From an uncultured Chlamydiaceae bacterium (GTDB lineage: Bacteria; Chlamydiota; Chlamydiia; Chlamydiales; Parachlamydiaceae): a stretch of 7,735 bases of DNA. The notes under the pieces are model-generated. The model worked only from the letters and a program-made list of their open reading frames with translations, did not search any database and was not told where the DNA came from. The position numbers and the translations under genes were made by a program. Where the stretch lies: NCBI GenBank assembly GCA_945957185.1, contig CAMFKA010000096.1, positions 1-7,735 on the forward strand, written 5' to 3'. This document shows positions 1-6,066 of this stretch, piece after piece (within the stretch, counting starts at the first letter, position 1; each line of letters begins with the position of its first letter).

Positions 1-39
1 GACTAGTCGTCGGCAGCGTCAGATGTGTATAAGAGACAG
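1..39 (+). other. Untrimmed Illumina Nextera read-1 adapter (sequencing artefact)
   Basis: Positions 7-39 match, base for base from memory, the 33-nt Nextera read-1 adapter. The 14-nt primer part is at 7-20 and the 19-nt Tn5 mosaic end (AGATGTGTATAAGAGACAG) is at 21-39. The six bases before it (GACTAG) equal the last six bases of the Nextera XT i5 index I remember as S513 (TCGACTAG), which sits at exactly this place in a library molecule. This is library DNA left at a contig end, not genome sequence; genomic sequence begins at about base 40. Read on the plus strand, the mosaic end gives the familiar artefact peptide MCIRDR. Confidence 0.97.
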
Positions 40-46
40 GTGTATA

Positions 47-1117
47 CTATTGTATGACACACCCTCCCTGAGGAGAGGATTTAAGTTTCTCACACCGCGC
101 TTTCTCCTCCGCAGCTCGTTTGTTGCCCCTCATTTTCGCAAGGTCGTACCATTCTATTGCGGTATCGTAATCAGGATCATCACGACCCAGATAATTCTTC
201 TCTCTTTTGCTGTAGTAGTCTCCTAAATACATCATTGCTTTAACATCTCCGCCCTCTGCTGCCGTTTCCCAATACTCGATCCCCTCGAAGTATTCCTTTC
301 TCACTCCGTTACCGGAGATGTAGCAAAGGCCTAAGTAAGTAGCGGATTCGAGGCACCCCTGTTTGTAAGCCAAGCGAAACTGCTTAACAGCAGCTTTGGC
401 ATCAACCTTTACCCCAAAACCTTCATAGAGAAAAACTCCAACTTGATGAGTGGCGAGTGCTACTCCTGCATTTGATGCCTCTCGAAATGCCTCTAAAGCC
501 TTTGTAAGATTTTTAGGTCTAAAAATGCCGTAACGCATGCAGATTGCCTCGCAGTAAAGCGCTATCGGGTTGCGCGCAGCAACAGCTTTTTCTCGCGCTA
601 CAAGATGACACAAAAGGTTATATCGTTGGAGTGCAGTTTCGCTGCTCAACATCTCTAACGCACGGCAACGGTACGTTGGGAAATCACATAACCGTCGATA
701 AATTTTATCAGTGATCCGCTCCGCAACATGTTGCTGCTCGCCCCACAGGAGATCCATATCCGTGGGAGTAAGCCTACCGGCGTAGAGGGATTCTGAAGGC
801 CATTCGTTTACTAAAAAATCGTTAGCTTTTGTTACAGCGCGTTCTAAGGGCGTTTCGTTCTGAGTAGTGTCCGGAATCTGTCCTGACATCATTTGCGTTG
901 TCTGTTCTATGAACTCCAAAAGCTCACAATTTTTACTGGGAGTATTGATCGGTGCCAGACATTTGGGACAGTTTTTCACTTTTAGACCTTCCCAGCACGG
1001 CTCGCAGATGTTGTGTAGACAAGGTCCCGCAACCGGAAGCGCACTTATAGTGTCGAACGGGTACAGGCAAACGGGACATTCGATTTTTATTCCGGGGCTT
1101 GTTGAGCTTGCAGACAT
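47..1117 (-). CDS. RING-finger / Sel1-repeat protein with C-terminal CaaX-like motif; probable secreted ubiquitin-ligase effector
   Basis: Seen: 356 residues. A C3HC4 RING finger occupies residues 14-53 (C14-x2-C17-x15-C33-x-H35-x2-C38-x2-C41-x8-C50-x2-C53), with all eight zinc ligands and normal spacing. Residues 65-180 are mostly helical and match nothing I recognise. Sel1-like (SEL1/TPR-type) repeats follow at about 183-218 (degenerate), 219-254, 255-290 and 291-333, with typical A-x2-x-L-G-x-x-Y-x2-G-x-G-V and A-x2-W/F-x2-A patterns. The last four residues are CVIQ, a fit to the eukaryotic CaaX prenylation box. There is no hydrophobic signal peptide or membrane segment; the first eight residues are rich in Ser/Thr (MSASSTSP), as in many type III secretion signals. 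Known: RING domains recruit E2~ubiquitin, Sel1 repeats bind proteins, and bacteria lack their own ubiquitin. Inferred: a translocated E3 ligase acting in a eukaryotic host, with the repeats choosing substrate. The start ATG has AAGGAG seven bases upstream. It lies 68 bp after ribF and may have its own promoter. The stop codon is eight bases from adapter sequence, so the C-terminus needs confirmation. Confidence 0.85.
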   Translation of the reverse strand: MSASSTSPGIKIECPVCLYPFDTISALPVAGPCLHNICEPCWEGLKVKNCPKCLAPINTPSKNCELLEFIEQTTQMMSGQIPDTTQNETPLERAVTKANDFLVNEWPSESLYAGRLTPTDMDLLWGEQQHVAERITDKIYRRLCDFPTYRCRALEMLSSETALQRYNLLCHLVAREKAVAARNPIALYCEAICMRYGIFRPKNLTKALEAFREASNAGVALATHQVGVFLYEGFGVKVDAKAAVKQFRLAYKQGCLESATYLGLCYISGNGVRKEYFEGIEYWETAAEGGDVKAMMYLGDYYSKREKNYLGRDDPDYDTAIEWYDLAKMRGNKRAAEEKARCEKLKSSPQGGCVIQ

Positions 1118-1150
1118 AGGACTACTCCTTGTTTCGGGTGCATTCCTGTA

Positions 1151-1178
1151 ATGATAAAAAGGGAAAGATTTAGATAAA
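1151..1178 (-). promoter_or_regulatory. Possible weak sigma-70-type promoter for the RING/Sel1 gene
   Basis: In the 68-bp gap after ribF the minus strand reads TTTATC (1173-1178, weak -35), a 16-nt AT- and T-rich spacer, then TATCAT (1151-1156, five of six matches to the -10 consensus). The distance to the ATG at 1117 would leave a leader of roughly 25-30 nt containing the AAGGAG ribosome binding site at about 1125-1130. The -35 is poor, so the gene may instead be read from the upstream operon; no terminator hairpin is visible between ribF and this gene. Confidence 0.3.
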
Positions 1179-1185
1179 GGTTTTT

Positions 1186-2100
1186 TTATACCGAAAGTGA
1201 TTCAATATCGGCGTGGATTTGCTCGATTAATGCTTCTACCGTAGGAAATTTTTGGTCTGGGCGAAGGTACTGTTCAAAAATAACTTCGATAGTCTGATAA
1301 TACAACGACTTGTTCCAATCGAATATGTGTACTTCCAACCAAAGCGAACCGAAATTTTTTACGGTGGGAGCAAATCCCAAGTAAGCGATCCCTTTGTATA
1401 GTTTTTCATCGATACGGACAGAAACACCATACACTCCCAATGGAGGAACACATAATCCCGCAACATCAATGTTTGCTGTGGGGAAGCCGATCTGCTTTCC
1501 TTTACCATCGCCATGCACGACTTTCCCTTCAATGGAGTAGGGGCGCCCTAGCAAGCTCTTAGCAAGCATCAGATTTCCTTCAGCAATGGCTTTCCGAATT
1601 CGTGTGCTTGAAACGATTTTACCCTCTTCGACAACAGCAGGGAACTCTTCGACAGCAAAATTTAATTTTTCGCCCAACTTTTTCATGTGCGGAAAATCAC
1701 CTTCCCGGTTTTTTCCAATTGCCGCGTCGTGACCCATCAATATTTTGCTGATGTGTAAAGATTCCGAGAGGTGTTTGATGAAATCTGTAGTCGTTTGTCC
1801 TGAAAATTCCGTTGAAAACTCCGGCATATACAATTCATCGAGTCCCAAAGACTCAAATAAACGGATTCGTTGTGAATTGGGAGTAATTCTTAAAGGGCAG
1901 CTTTGGGGACGAATCACTTGAGCCGGATGATTCACAAATGTGATCACGGCGGACTGCATCTCATCCTGCTTTGCTTCTTTGACGATTTTACGAATGAGCG
2001 CCTGATGCCCCAGATGAAGCCCATCGAAATTCCCTACTGTTAAGATAGTGTTCTTTCGATCTTGTGGCTTCCTTTTCTGGAGCGAATAATAGACGTTCAT
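1186..2100 (-). CDS. ribF: Bifunctional riboflavin kinase / FMN adenylyltransferase (FAD synthetase)
   Basis: Phosphorylates riboflavin to FMN and then adenylylates FMN to FAD in the cytoplasm. With the ATG at 2100 the protein has 304 residues, normal for the family. The N-terminal FAD-synthetase part (about 1-185) shows TVGNFDGLHLGHQAL at 21-35, with the nucleotidyltransferase HxGH as H29-L-G-H32, and the SSTRIRKA motif at 164-171. The C-terminal riboflavin kinase part (about 186-304) shows GDGKGKQIGFPTAN at 197-210, with the metal/nucleotide-binding PTAN, and LEVHIFDW with the likely catalytic Glu at 256. I chose this start because it overlaps the truB stop as ATGA and fits the family start; the open frame runs 42 codons further upstream into truB, but that part has no RibF similarity. 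No FMN riboswitch is present. In C. trachomatis ribF also follows truB, as I recall. Confidence 0.96.
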   Translation of the reverse strand: MNVYYSLQKRKPQDRKNTILTVGNFDGLHLGHQALIRKIVKEAKQDEMQSAVITFVNHPAQVIRPQSCPLRITPNSQRIRLFESLGLDELYMPEFSTEFSGQTTTDFIKHLSESLHISKILMGHDAAIGKNREGDFPHMKKLGEKLNFAVEEFPAVVEEGKIVSSTRIRKAIAEGNLMLAKSLLGRPYSIEGKVVHGDGKGKQIGFPTANIDVAGLCVPPLGVYGVSVRIDEKLYKGIAYLGFAPTVKNFGSLWLEVHIFDWNKSLYYQTIEVIFEQYLRPDQKFPTVEALIEQIHADIESLSV

Positions 2101-2783
2101 GCCATTTTTCTTAAGTGGGGGAGTAAATCGTAATCTGCGACATCGAGCAATTTGCCATCGACGCATTCGGAAAGGGCGAACATCCCGCTGCGGGTTCTTT
2201 GGAGCTCTACCAAATGGCCGAAGCAACCTAGCGCGACGCCCAGGTCGTGAGCGAGACTGCGGATGTAGGTGCCTTTGCTGCAGCGGACTCGAATATCGAG
2301 GTAGGGGTATTCGTAGTGAAGCAATTCCATTTCCACGCGCACTTTTGAAGGCGCTCTCTCGACAGTTTTTCCTTTGCGAGCCAAATCACACAGCTTTTGA
2401 CCGTTGATTTTCTTTGCGGAAAACATAGGTGGAATCTGATCGATCTCCCCCTGAAATTTTGCTGCCGCTCTCTCTATCTCTTCAAAGGAAGGGATGAGAT
2501 CGGAAGTCTCTTGGATGACGCCATCAGAATCGTAGGAATCTGTTGAAACACCAAGAAGAACTCGAGCGCGGTACTCTTTATCTTGACACAAGAAGCGATC
2601 GGACAACTTTGTGTATTCGCGACCGACCAACAGAACCATCACGCCGGTTGCGAAAGGATCCAACGTCCCCGCATGACCAACCTTTTTTACGCCCAAGCGG
2701 CGGCGTGTTGCCGCCACTAGGCTAAACGAGGTTTTTCCGACAGGTTTGTTAACGAGGAGGATTCCCTCTTTCATCTCAGTCAT
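2097..2783 (-). CDS. truB: tRNA pseudouridine-55 synthase TruB, short form without PUA domain
   Basis: Converts U55 of the tRNA T-loop to pseudouridine. Starting at the ATG at 2783 the protein has 228 residues. It shows KEGILLVNKPVGKTS at 5-19, the catalytic motif GHAGTLDPFATGVM at 36-49 with nucleophile Asp42, KEY with the conserved Tyr71, and KGTYIRS at 170-176. E. coli TruB is about 314 residues; this one stops soon after the catalytic domain and lacks the C-terminal RNA-binding PUA domain. I recall chlamydial TruB as similarly short. Start choice: the open frame extends 31 residues upstream inside rbfA but that extension is not TruB-like. The ATG at 2783 overlaps the rbfA stop by eight nt; an ATG at 2774, just after that stop, is the alternative and would only remove three residues. 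The 3' end overlaps ribF by four nt. Confidence 0.95.
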   Translation of the reverse strand: MTEMKEGILLVNKPVGKTSFSLVAATRRRLGVKKVGHAGTLDPFATGVMVLLVGREYTKLSDRFLCQDKEYRARVLLGVSTDSYDSDGVIQETSDLIPSFEEIERAAAKFQGEIDQIPPMFSAKKINGQKLCDLARKGKTVERAPSKVRVEMELLHYEYPYLDIRVRCSKGTYIRSLAHDLGVALGCFGHLVELQRTRSGMFALSECVDGKLLDVADYDLLPHLRKMA

Positions 2784-3162
2784 CTTTTGTCTCTTCCTCT
2801 TCGGGGCGAGCATCTTTTTCAGCGCTGATTTGGTTGAGAAGCATTTCGATGCGCATCTGCTTATCGACGCTTTCATCTAATTTGAATGTCAATGTGGGGA
2901 AGTAGCGGATAGTGATCTTCTTGGAACTGTTAACAGCGATGAATCCCGCAGCGCTTTGCAGCGCGGCGATAGTGTCTTTCTTCTGCTGTTCCGAGCCAAT
3001 GACGCTCACATAAACTTTTGCGTAGTGCAAGTCTTTCGTCACTTCCACGTGAGTCACAGTCAGAAGTTCATTCACGTGAGGGTTTTTCACCTCACGGAAG
3101 ATCACTTCGGAGATCACTTCTTTCAAAAGAGAATTGATTCTGTCAATGCGATTTGTTGCCAT
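2776..3162 (-). CDS. rbfA: 30S ribosome-binding factor A
   Basis: Small KH-fold protein that binds the immature 30S subunit and assists 16S rRNA 5'-end maturation. 128 residues, normal length. Recognisable family features are the N-terminal RIDRINSLLKEVISEVI helix (5-21), the segment LLTVTHVEVTKDLHYAKVYVS, the AAGFI bend preceding the second helix, and RYFPTLTFKLDES near residue 86-98. The last 15 residues form an acidic, probably disordered tail. A very strong Shine-Dalgarno (AGGAGGAG) begins inside the infB stop codon and ends three bases before the ATG, so rbfA should be well translated and probably coupled to infB. The gene end overlaps truB. Confidence 0.96.
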   Translation of the reverse strand: MATNRIDRINSLLKEVISEVIFREVKNPHVNELLTVTHVEVTKDLHYAKVYVSVIGSEQQKKDTIAALQSAAGFIAVNSSKKITIRYFPTLTFKLDESVDKQMRIEMLLNQISAEKDARPEEEETKDD

Positions 3163-3170
3163 GTCTCCTC

Positions 3171-6062
3171 CTACAACTGTTGAGTGATATAGGAAACTTC
3201 AAACGCTTCCAAAATATCCCCGGGTTGTAACGCGTCGAATCCATTGAGAAGGATCCCGCACTCCAAACCTTTGGAAACTTCTTTCACGTCCTCTTTGACA
3301 CGCTTGAGAGACAGTATTGGTCCTCTCCATAGCTGCTCTTCGCCCCTCTTCACACGTACCATGTTGTTACGAGAAACAGTACCCTCGCTCACTTGGCAAC
3401 CGGCGATGTTTCCGTGTTGAGAAGACTTGAACAGTGCTTTCACTTCGACTTTGCCTTTTTCGGTCTCGATAGCAATCTTGTCCAGCTGATTAAGCATTTG
3501 CTCTTTGATGTCGTCTACAGCGTGGTAGATGATGTCGTGGAGACGAACTTTGACCCCAAGTTGTTTGATCAACGTTTCTGCGTGGCTTTCCACTTTCGTA
3601 TGGAAGCCTAGAATCACCGCTTTAGAAACGGCAGCGAGTTGGACGTCGGATTCGGTAATCTCTCCCACTTGAGCGCTAACGATATTGAGCTCCACTTTCG
3701 AGGAGACAATTTTTCCTAAAGCAACTTTGAGAGCCTCTAAAGAACCTTGAACGTCTGCGCGGATGATCACAGTCAAGATCTTCTTCGCAACATCTGCAGC
3801 TTGCAGCATGAGATTCTCCATCGACAGCTTCTTCGGCATCGCTAGCAAGTTTTTCTTTGCTTCTAACGAACGTTGCTCTGCGATTTCTCGCGCTTCACGT
3901 TCGTTTTTCACAACGATGAACTCTTGTCCCGCTTCCGGAATTCCGGAGATACCCGTGATTTCGACTGGTGTTGACGGTCCCGCTTCGGCAACGTTTTTGC
4001 CAAATTCGTTACGCATTGTTTTCACGCGAGCCCAATGTTGGTCGAGAACTAAGCAGTCTCCTACACGCAAGGTACCGTTTTGTACTAAAATCGTAGCGCA
4101 GGGACCCATCCCTTTGTGCATTTCTGATTCTAGAACAGTACCTCTAGCGCGCTCTTTAGGACTTGCTTTCAGTTCCATCACTTCGGATTGAAGAGCAAGC
4201 ATTTCAAGAAGAGCAGGGAGACCTTCTCCCGTCAATGCCGAGCAATTGACAGTGATCGTCGTTCCGCCCCAAGCTTCGGGGAGCAGTTCGTGTTCGGAAA
4301 GCTGACGATAAACCGTCTCAGGATTAAAGTTTGGCTTGTCGCTCTTGTTGATCGCAACAACGATCTGTACATTTGCAGCTTTAGCTTGCTGTAACGCCTC
4401 TACAGTCTGCATCCGCATCCCTTCATCTCCCGCAACGACGAGTACGACGATGTCGGTGACATCGGCGCCGCGAGCGCGCATAGCTGAAAACGCTTCGTGA
4501 CCTGGAGTATCCAAGATAGCGATATCGCCGACGGCTGTATGAGTGCGGAATGCACCGATGTGCTGAGTGATGGCGCCCGCTTCTCCGGATGCAATGTTGC
4601 TTTTGCGGATGGCGTCGATGAGGCTTGTTTTACCGTGGTCGACGTGACCCATAAATGCCACAACAGGAGCTCGTTTTTCTAAAAGCTCTTCAGCAGTGTC
4701 TTTAACTTCTTCTTTAATCGTTTTGCCTGTGATTCTCATCCGCTCTTCATTAGAAGTATCGATTGTGATTTCACAACCGAACTCGTGTCCAAGAAGTTGG
4801 ATTGTTGTCTCGTCTTCCAGCGCATCGTTAAGAGTAACGACAACACCCTGAGAGAACAACTTTTGAATCAATTGAGCAGCCTTGAGTTTCATTTCTGAAG
4901 CAAGATCTTTGATTGCGATAGGAACTCGAACTTTGAGAGAAGTAGGACGGATTGTTGTATCTTCCTGCTCCACACGACGATCTTTGAAAGAGCGTTTTTT
5001 GCGCCAGCCCGTTTCGTCTTCCGTTTCGCGTAAACCTTGCCTGTCGCGGTTGTCAAAGGACTTTTGATCCCCTTTTTTGACAGGTTTTATGTCGCGGAAT
5101 TCTTTGAACTTCCCGGTCTTTTTTGCGCCTTCCGGCTCAGCATCTTTTCCAAAAGTCGTTTCTTTCGGTTTGACGCGAGGTTTTAGCCCTTTATTTTTTT
5201 CGGAAGGCTCTTGCGGAATAACAGTAGGAGCTGCCCGATCAAAAGATCTGCGTTCATGAGGAGGAGAGCGGCGTTCGGTATGCTCGGCAGCGGGACGTGG
5301 TGCCGGTTTAGGCGGCGTCAGATCTTTTATGTGTTTGCCTGTTGGTCCAAGACGAACGGAGGGCTCTCTAGGTTCAAATTGAACTTGAGTCCGCGGTTTC
5401 GGCAACGACAATTCAGGGCGGTTTGCAAAATTAGGATACGGCTTGCGAGGAGCTTCTCCGGCAGGTCTCGCCGGTTTCGACTCCGGTCTTACCGTTGACT
5501 CTTGCGGCTTGCGGCTGAAAGGGGAGGGGCGAGGACCTCTTGTCGTCTCTTCCCGGCTCGCCTGTTCGTTTAATTTCGCGAAAGGGGATTTGGGACGGAG
5601 GACCGGTTCTTTTGGTAATTTAGGAAGAGCCGACTCTGCCGGTTTCGATTCCTCTTTTATCTTCTCTAACGCCTCTTCACCGAAAAGTTTTTTTCGTAGC
5701 TCTTCGCTGGATTTCTCTTGAGGTTCCTCTGGAATCGGCTTGAGGATCACTTTCTCCTCAACAATCGCAGCCGGTTCCTCGTGGACCGTCGCAGGTGCCT
5801 CAGGCGCAGCTTGTCCGGGTTCGGCGAAAGCAGATTTCGAACGTGCTTTCACGCGAGGTTGAGGTTCTTCGCGAACCTCTTCTACCGGAGCAGCCTCCAC
5901 TTTTGGCTTCCGCGTTTTTTTAGGAGCCTCGACATGAGCGGCATCAGCAGGCTTTTCCGCGGCGGGCTCTTTCTTTTTTCCCAGTTTGCTCTTAAGGGAG
6001 TCTAAATTGATCGCTTCAGCGATCTGAGCATTTTTAATGTTCAGTTTTAAATTTTTGGCCAA
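3171..6062 (-). CDS. infB: Translation initiation factor IF-2 (TTG start, long basic N-terminal region)
   Basis: GTPase that brings fMet-tRNA to the 30S subunit and promotes subunit joining. 963 residues. Residues 1-375 are a low-complexity Lys/Pro/Glu/Arg-rich, probably disordered region. An IF2_N-type domain lies at about 378-430. The G domain follows with G1 GHVDHGKT (472-479), G3 DTPGH (518-522), G4 NKSD (572-575) and G5-like SALTGEG; then the beta-barrel domain II, domain III (ADVQGSLEALK) and the C-terminal initiator-tRNA-binding domain with the GLECGI motif. Start: codon 6060-6062 is TTG. There is no in-frame ATG or GTG between it and the upstream stop at 6120-6122, and AGAGGA (6072-6077) sits nine bases upstream. 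KNLKLNIKNAQ at residues 3-13 and GPTGKHIKDL later on resemble chlamydial IF-2 as I remember it. It follows nusA by 4 bp and precedes rbfA by 8 bp. Confidence 0.98.
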   Translation of the reverse strand: MAKNLKLNIKNAQIAEAINLDSLKSKLGKKKEPAAEKPADAAHVEAPKKTRKPKVEAAPVEEVREEPQPRVKARSKSAFAEPGQAAPEAPATVHEEPAAIVEEKVILKPIPEEPQEKSSEELRKKLFGEEALEKIKEESKPAESALPKLPKEPVLRPKSPFAKLNEQASREETTRGPRPSPFSRKPQESTVRPESKPARPAGEAPRKPYPNFANRPELSLPKPRTQVQFEPREPSVRLGPTGKHIKDLTPPKPAPRPAAEHTERRSPPHERRSFDRAAPTVIPQEPSEKNKGLKPRVKPKETTFGKDAEPEGAKKTGKFKEFRDIKPVKKGDQKSFDNRDRQGLRETEDETGWRKKRSFKDRRVEQEDTTIRPTSLKVRVPIAIKDLASEMKLKAAQLIQKLFSQGVVVTLNDALEDETTIQLLGHEFGCEITIDTSNEERMRITGKTIKEEVKDTAEELLEKRAPVVAFMGHVDHGKTSLIDAIRKSNIASGEAGAITQHIGAFRTHTAVGDIAILDTPGHEAFSAMRARGADVTDIVVLVVAGDEGMRMQTVEALQQAKAANVQIVVAINKSDKPNFNPETVYRQLSEHELLPEAWGGTTITVNCSALTGEGLPALLEMLALQSEVMELKASPKERARGTVLESEMHKGMGPCATILVQNGTLRVGDCLVLDQHWARVKTMRNEFGKNVAEAGPSTPVEITGISGIPEAGQEFIVVKNEREAREIAEQRSLEAKKNLLAMPKKLSMENLMLQAADVAKKILTVIIRADVQGSLEALKVALGKIVSSKVELNIVSAQVGEITESDVQLAAVSKAVILGFHTKVESHAETLIKQLGVKVRLHDIIYHAVDDIKEQMLNQLDKIAIETEKGKVEVKALFKSSQHGNIAGCQVSEGTVSRNNMVRVKRGEEQLWRGPILSLKRVKEDVKEVSKGLECGILLNGFDALQPGDILEAFEVSYITQQL

Positions 6063-6066
6063 CGGG

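Noticed and set aside
23..226. Plus-strand open frame of 67 codons starting MCIRDR
   Set aside because: Its start lies inside the Nextera mosaic end and the rest is antisense to the RING/Sel1 gene; it is an artefact.
1181..1187. Run of seven T beside the ribF stop as a terminator
   Set aside because: It is an A-run on the transcribed mRNA of ribF, no hairpin adjoins it, and no gene on the plus strand ends there.
2101..2226. 42-residue upstream extension of RibF
   Set aside because: The extension is Arg-rich translation of truB in another frame; the ATG at 2100, overlapping the truB stop as ATGA, gives a normal RibF.
2610..2640. LCIRDRP in a plus-strand frame, resembling the adapter peptide
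   Set aside because: The bases do not match the adapter beyond TGTGTAT, and the region is intact truB; the similarity is chance.
2784..2876. 31-residue upstream extension of TruB
   Set aside because: It lies inside rbfA, has no TruB similarity, and an ATG with fitting family N-terminus is present at 2783.
3763..4191. 142-codon plus-strand open frame inside infB, and other plus-strand frames over infB and nusA
   Set aside because: They are antisense to strongly conserved coding sequence, show no recognisable domains and have the composition expected of shadow frames.
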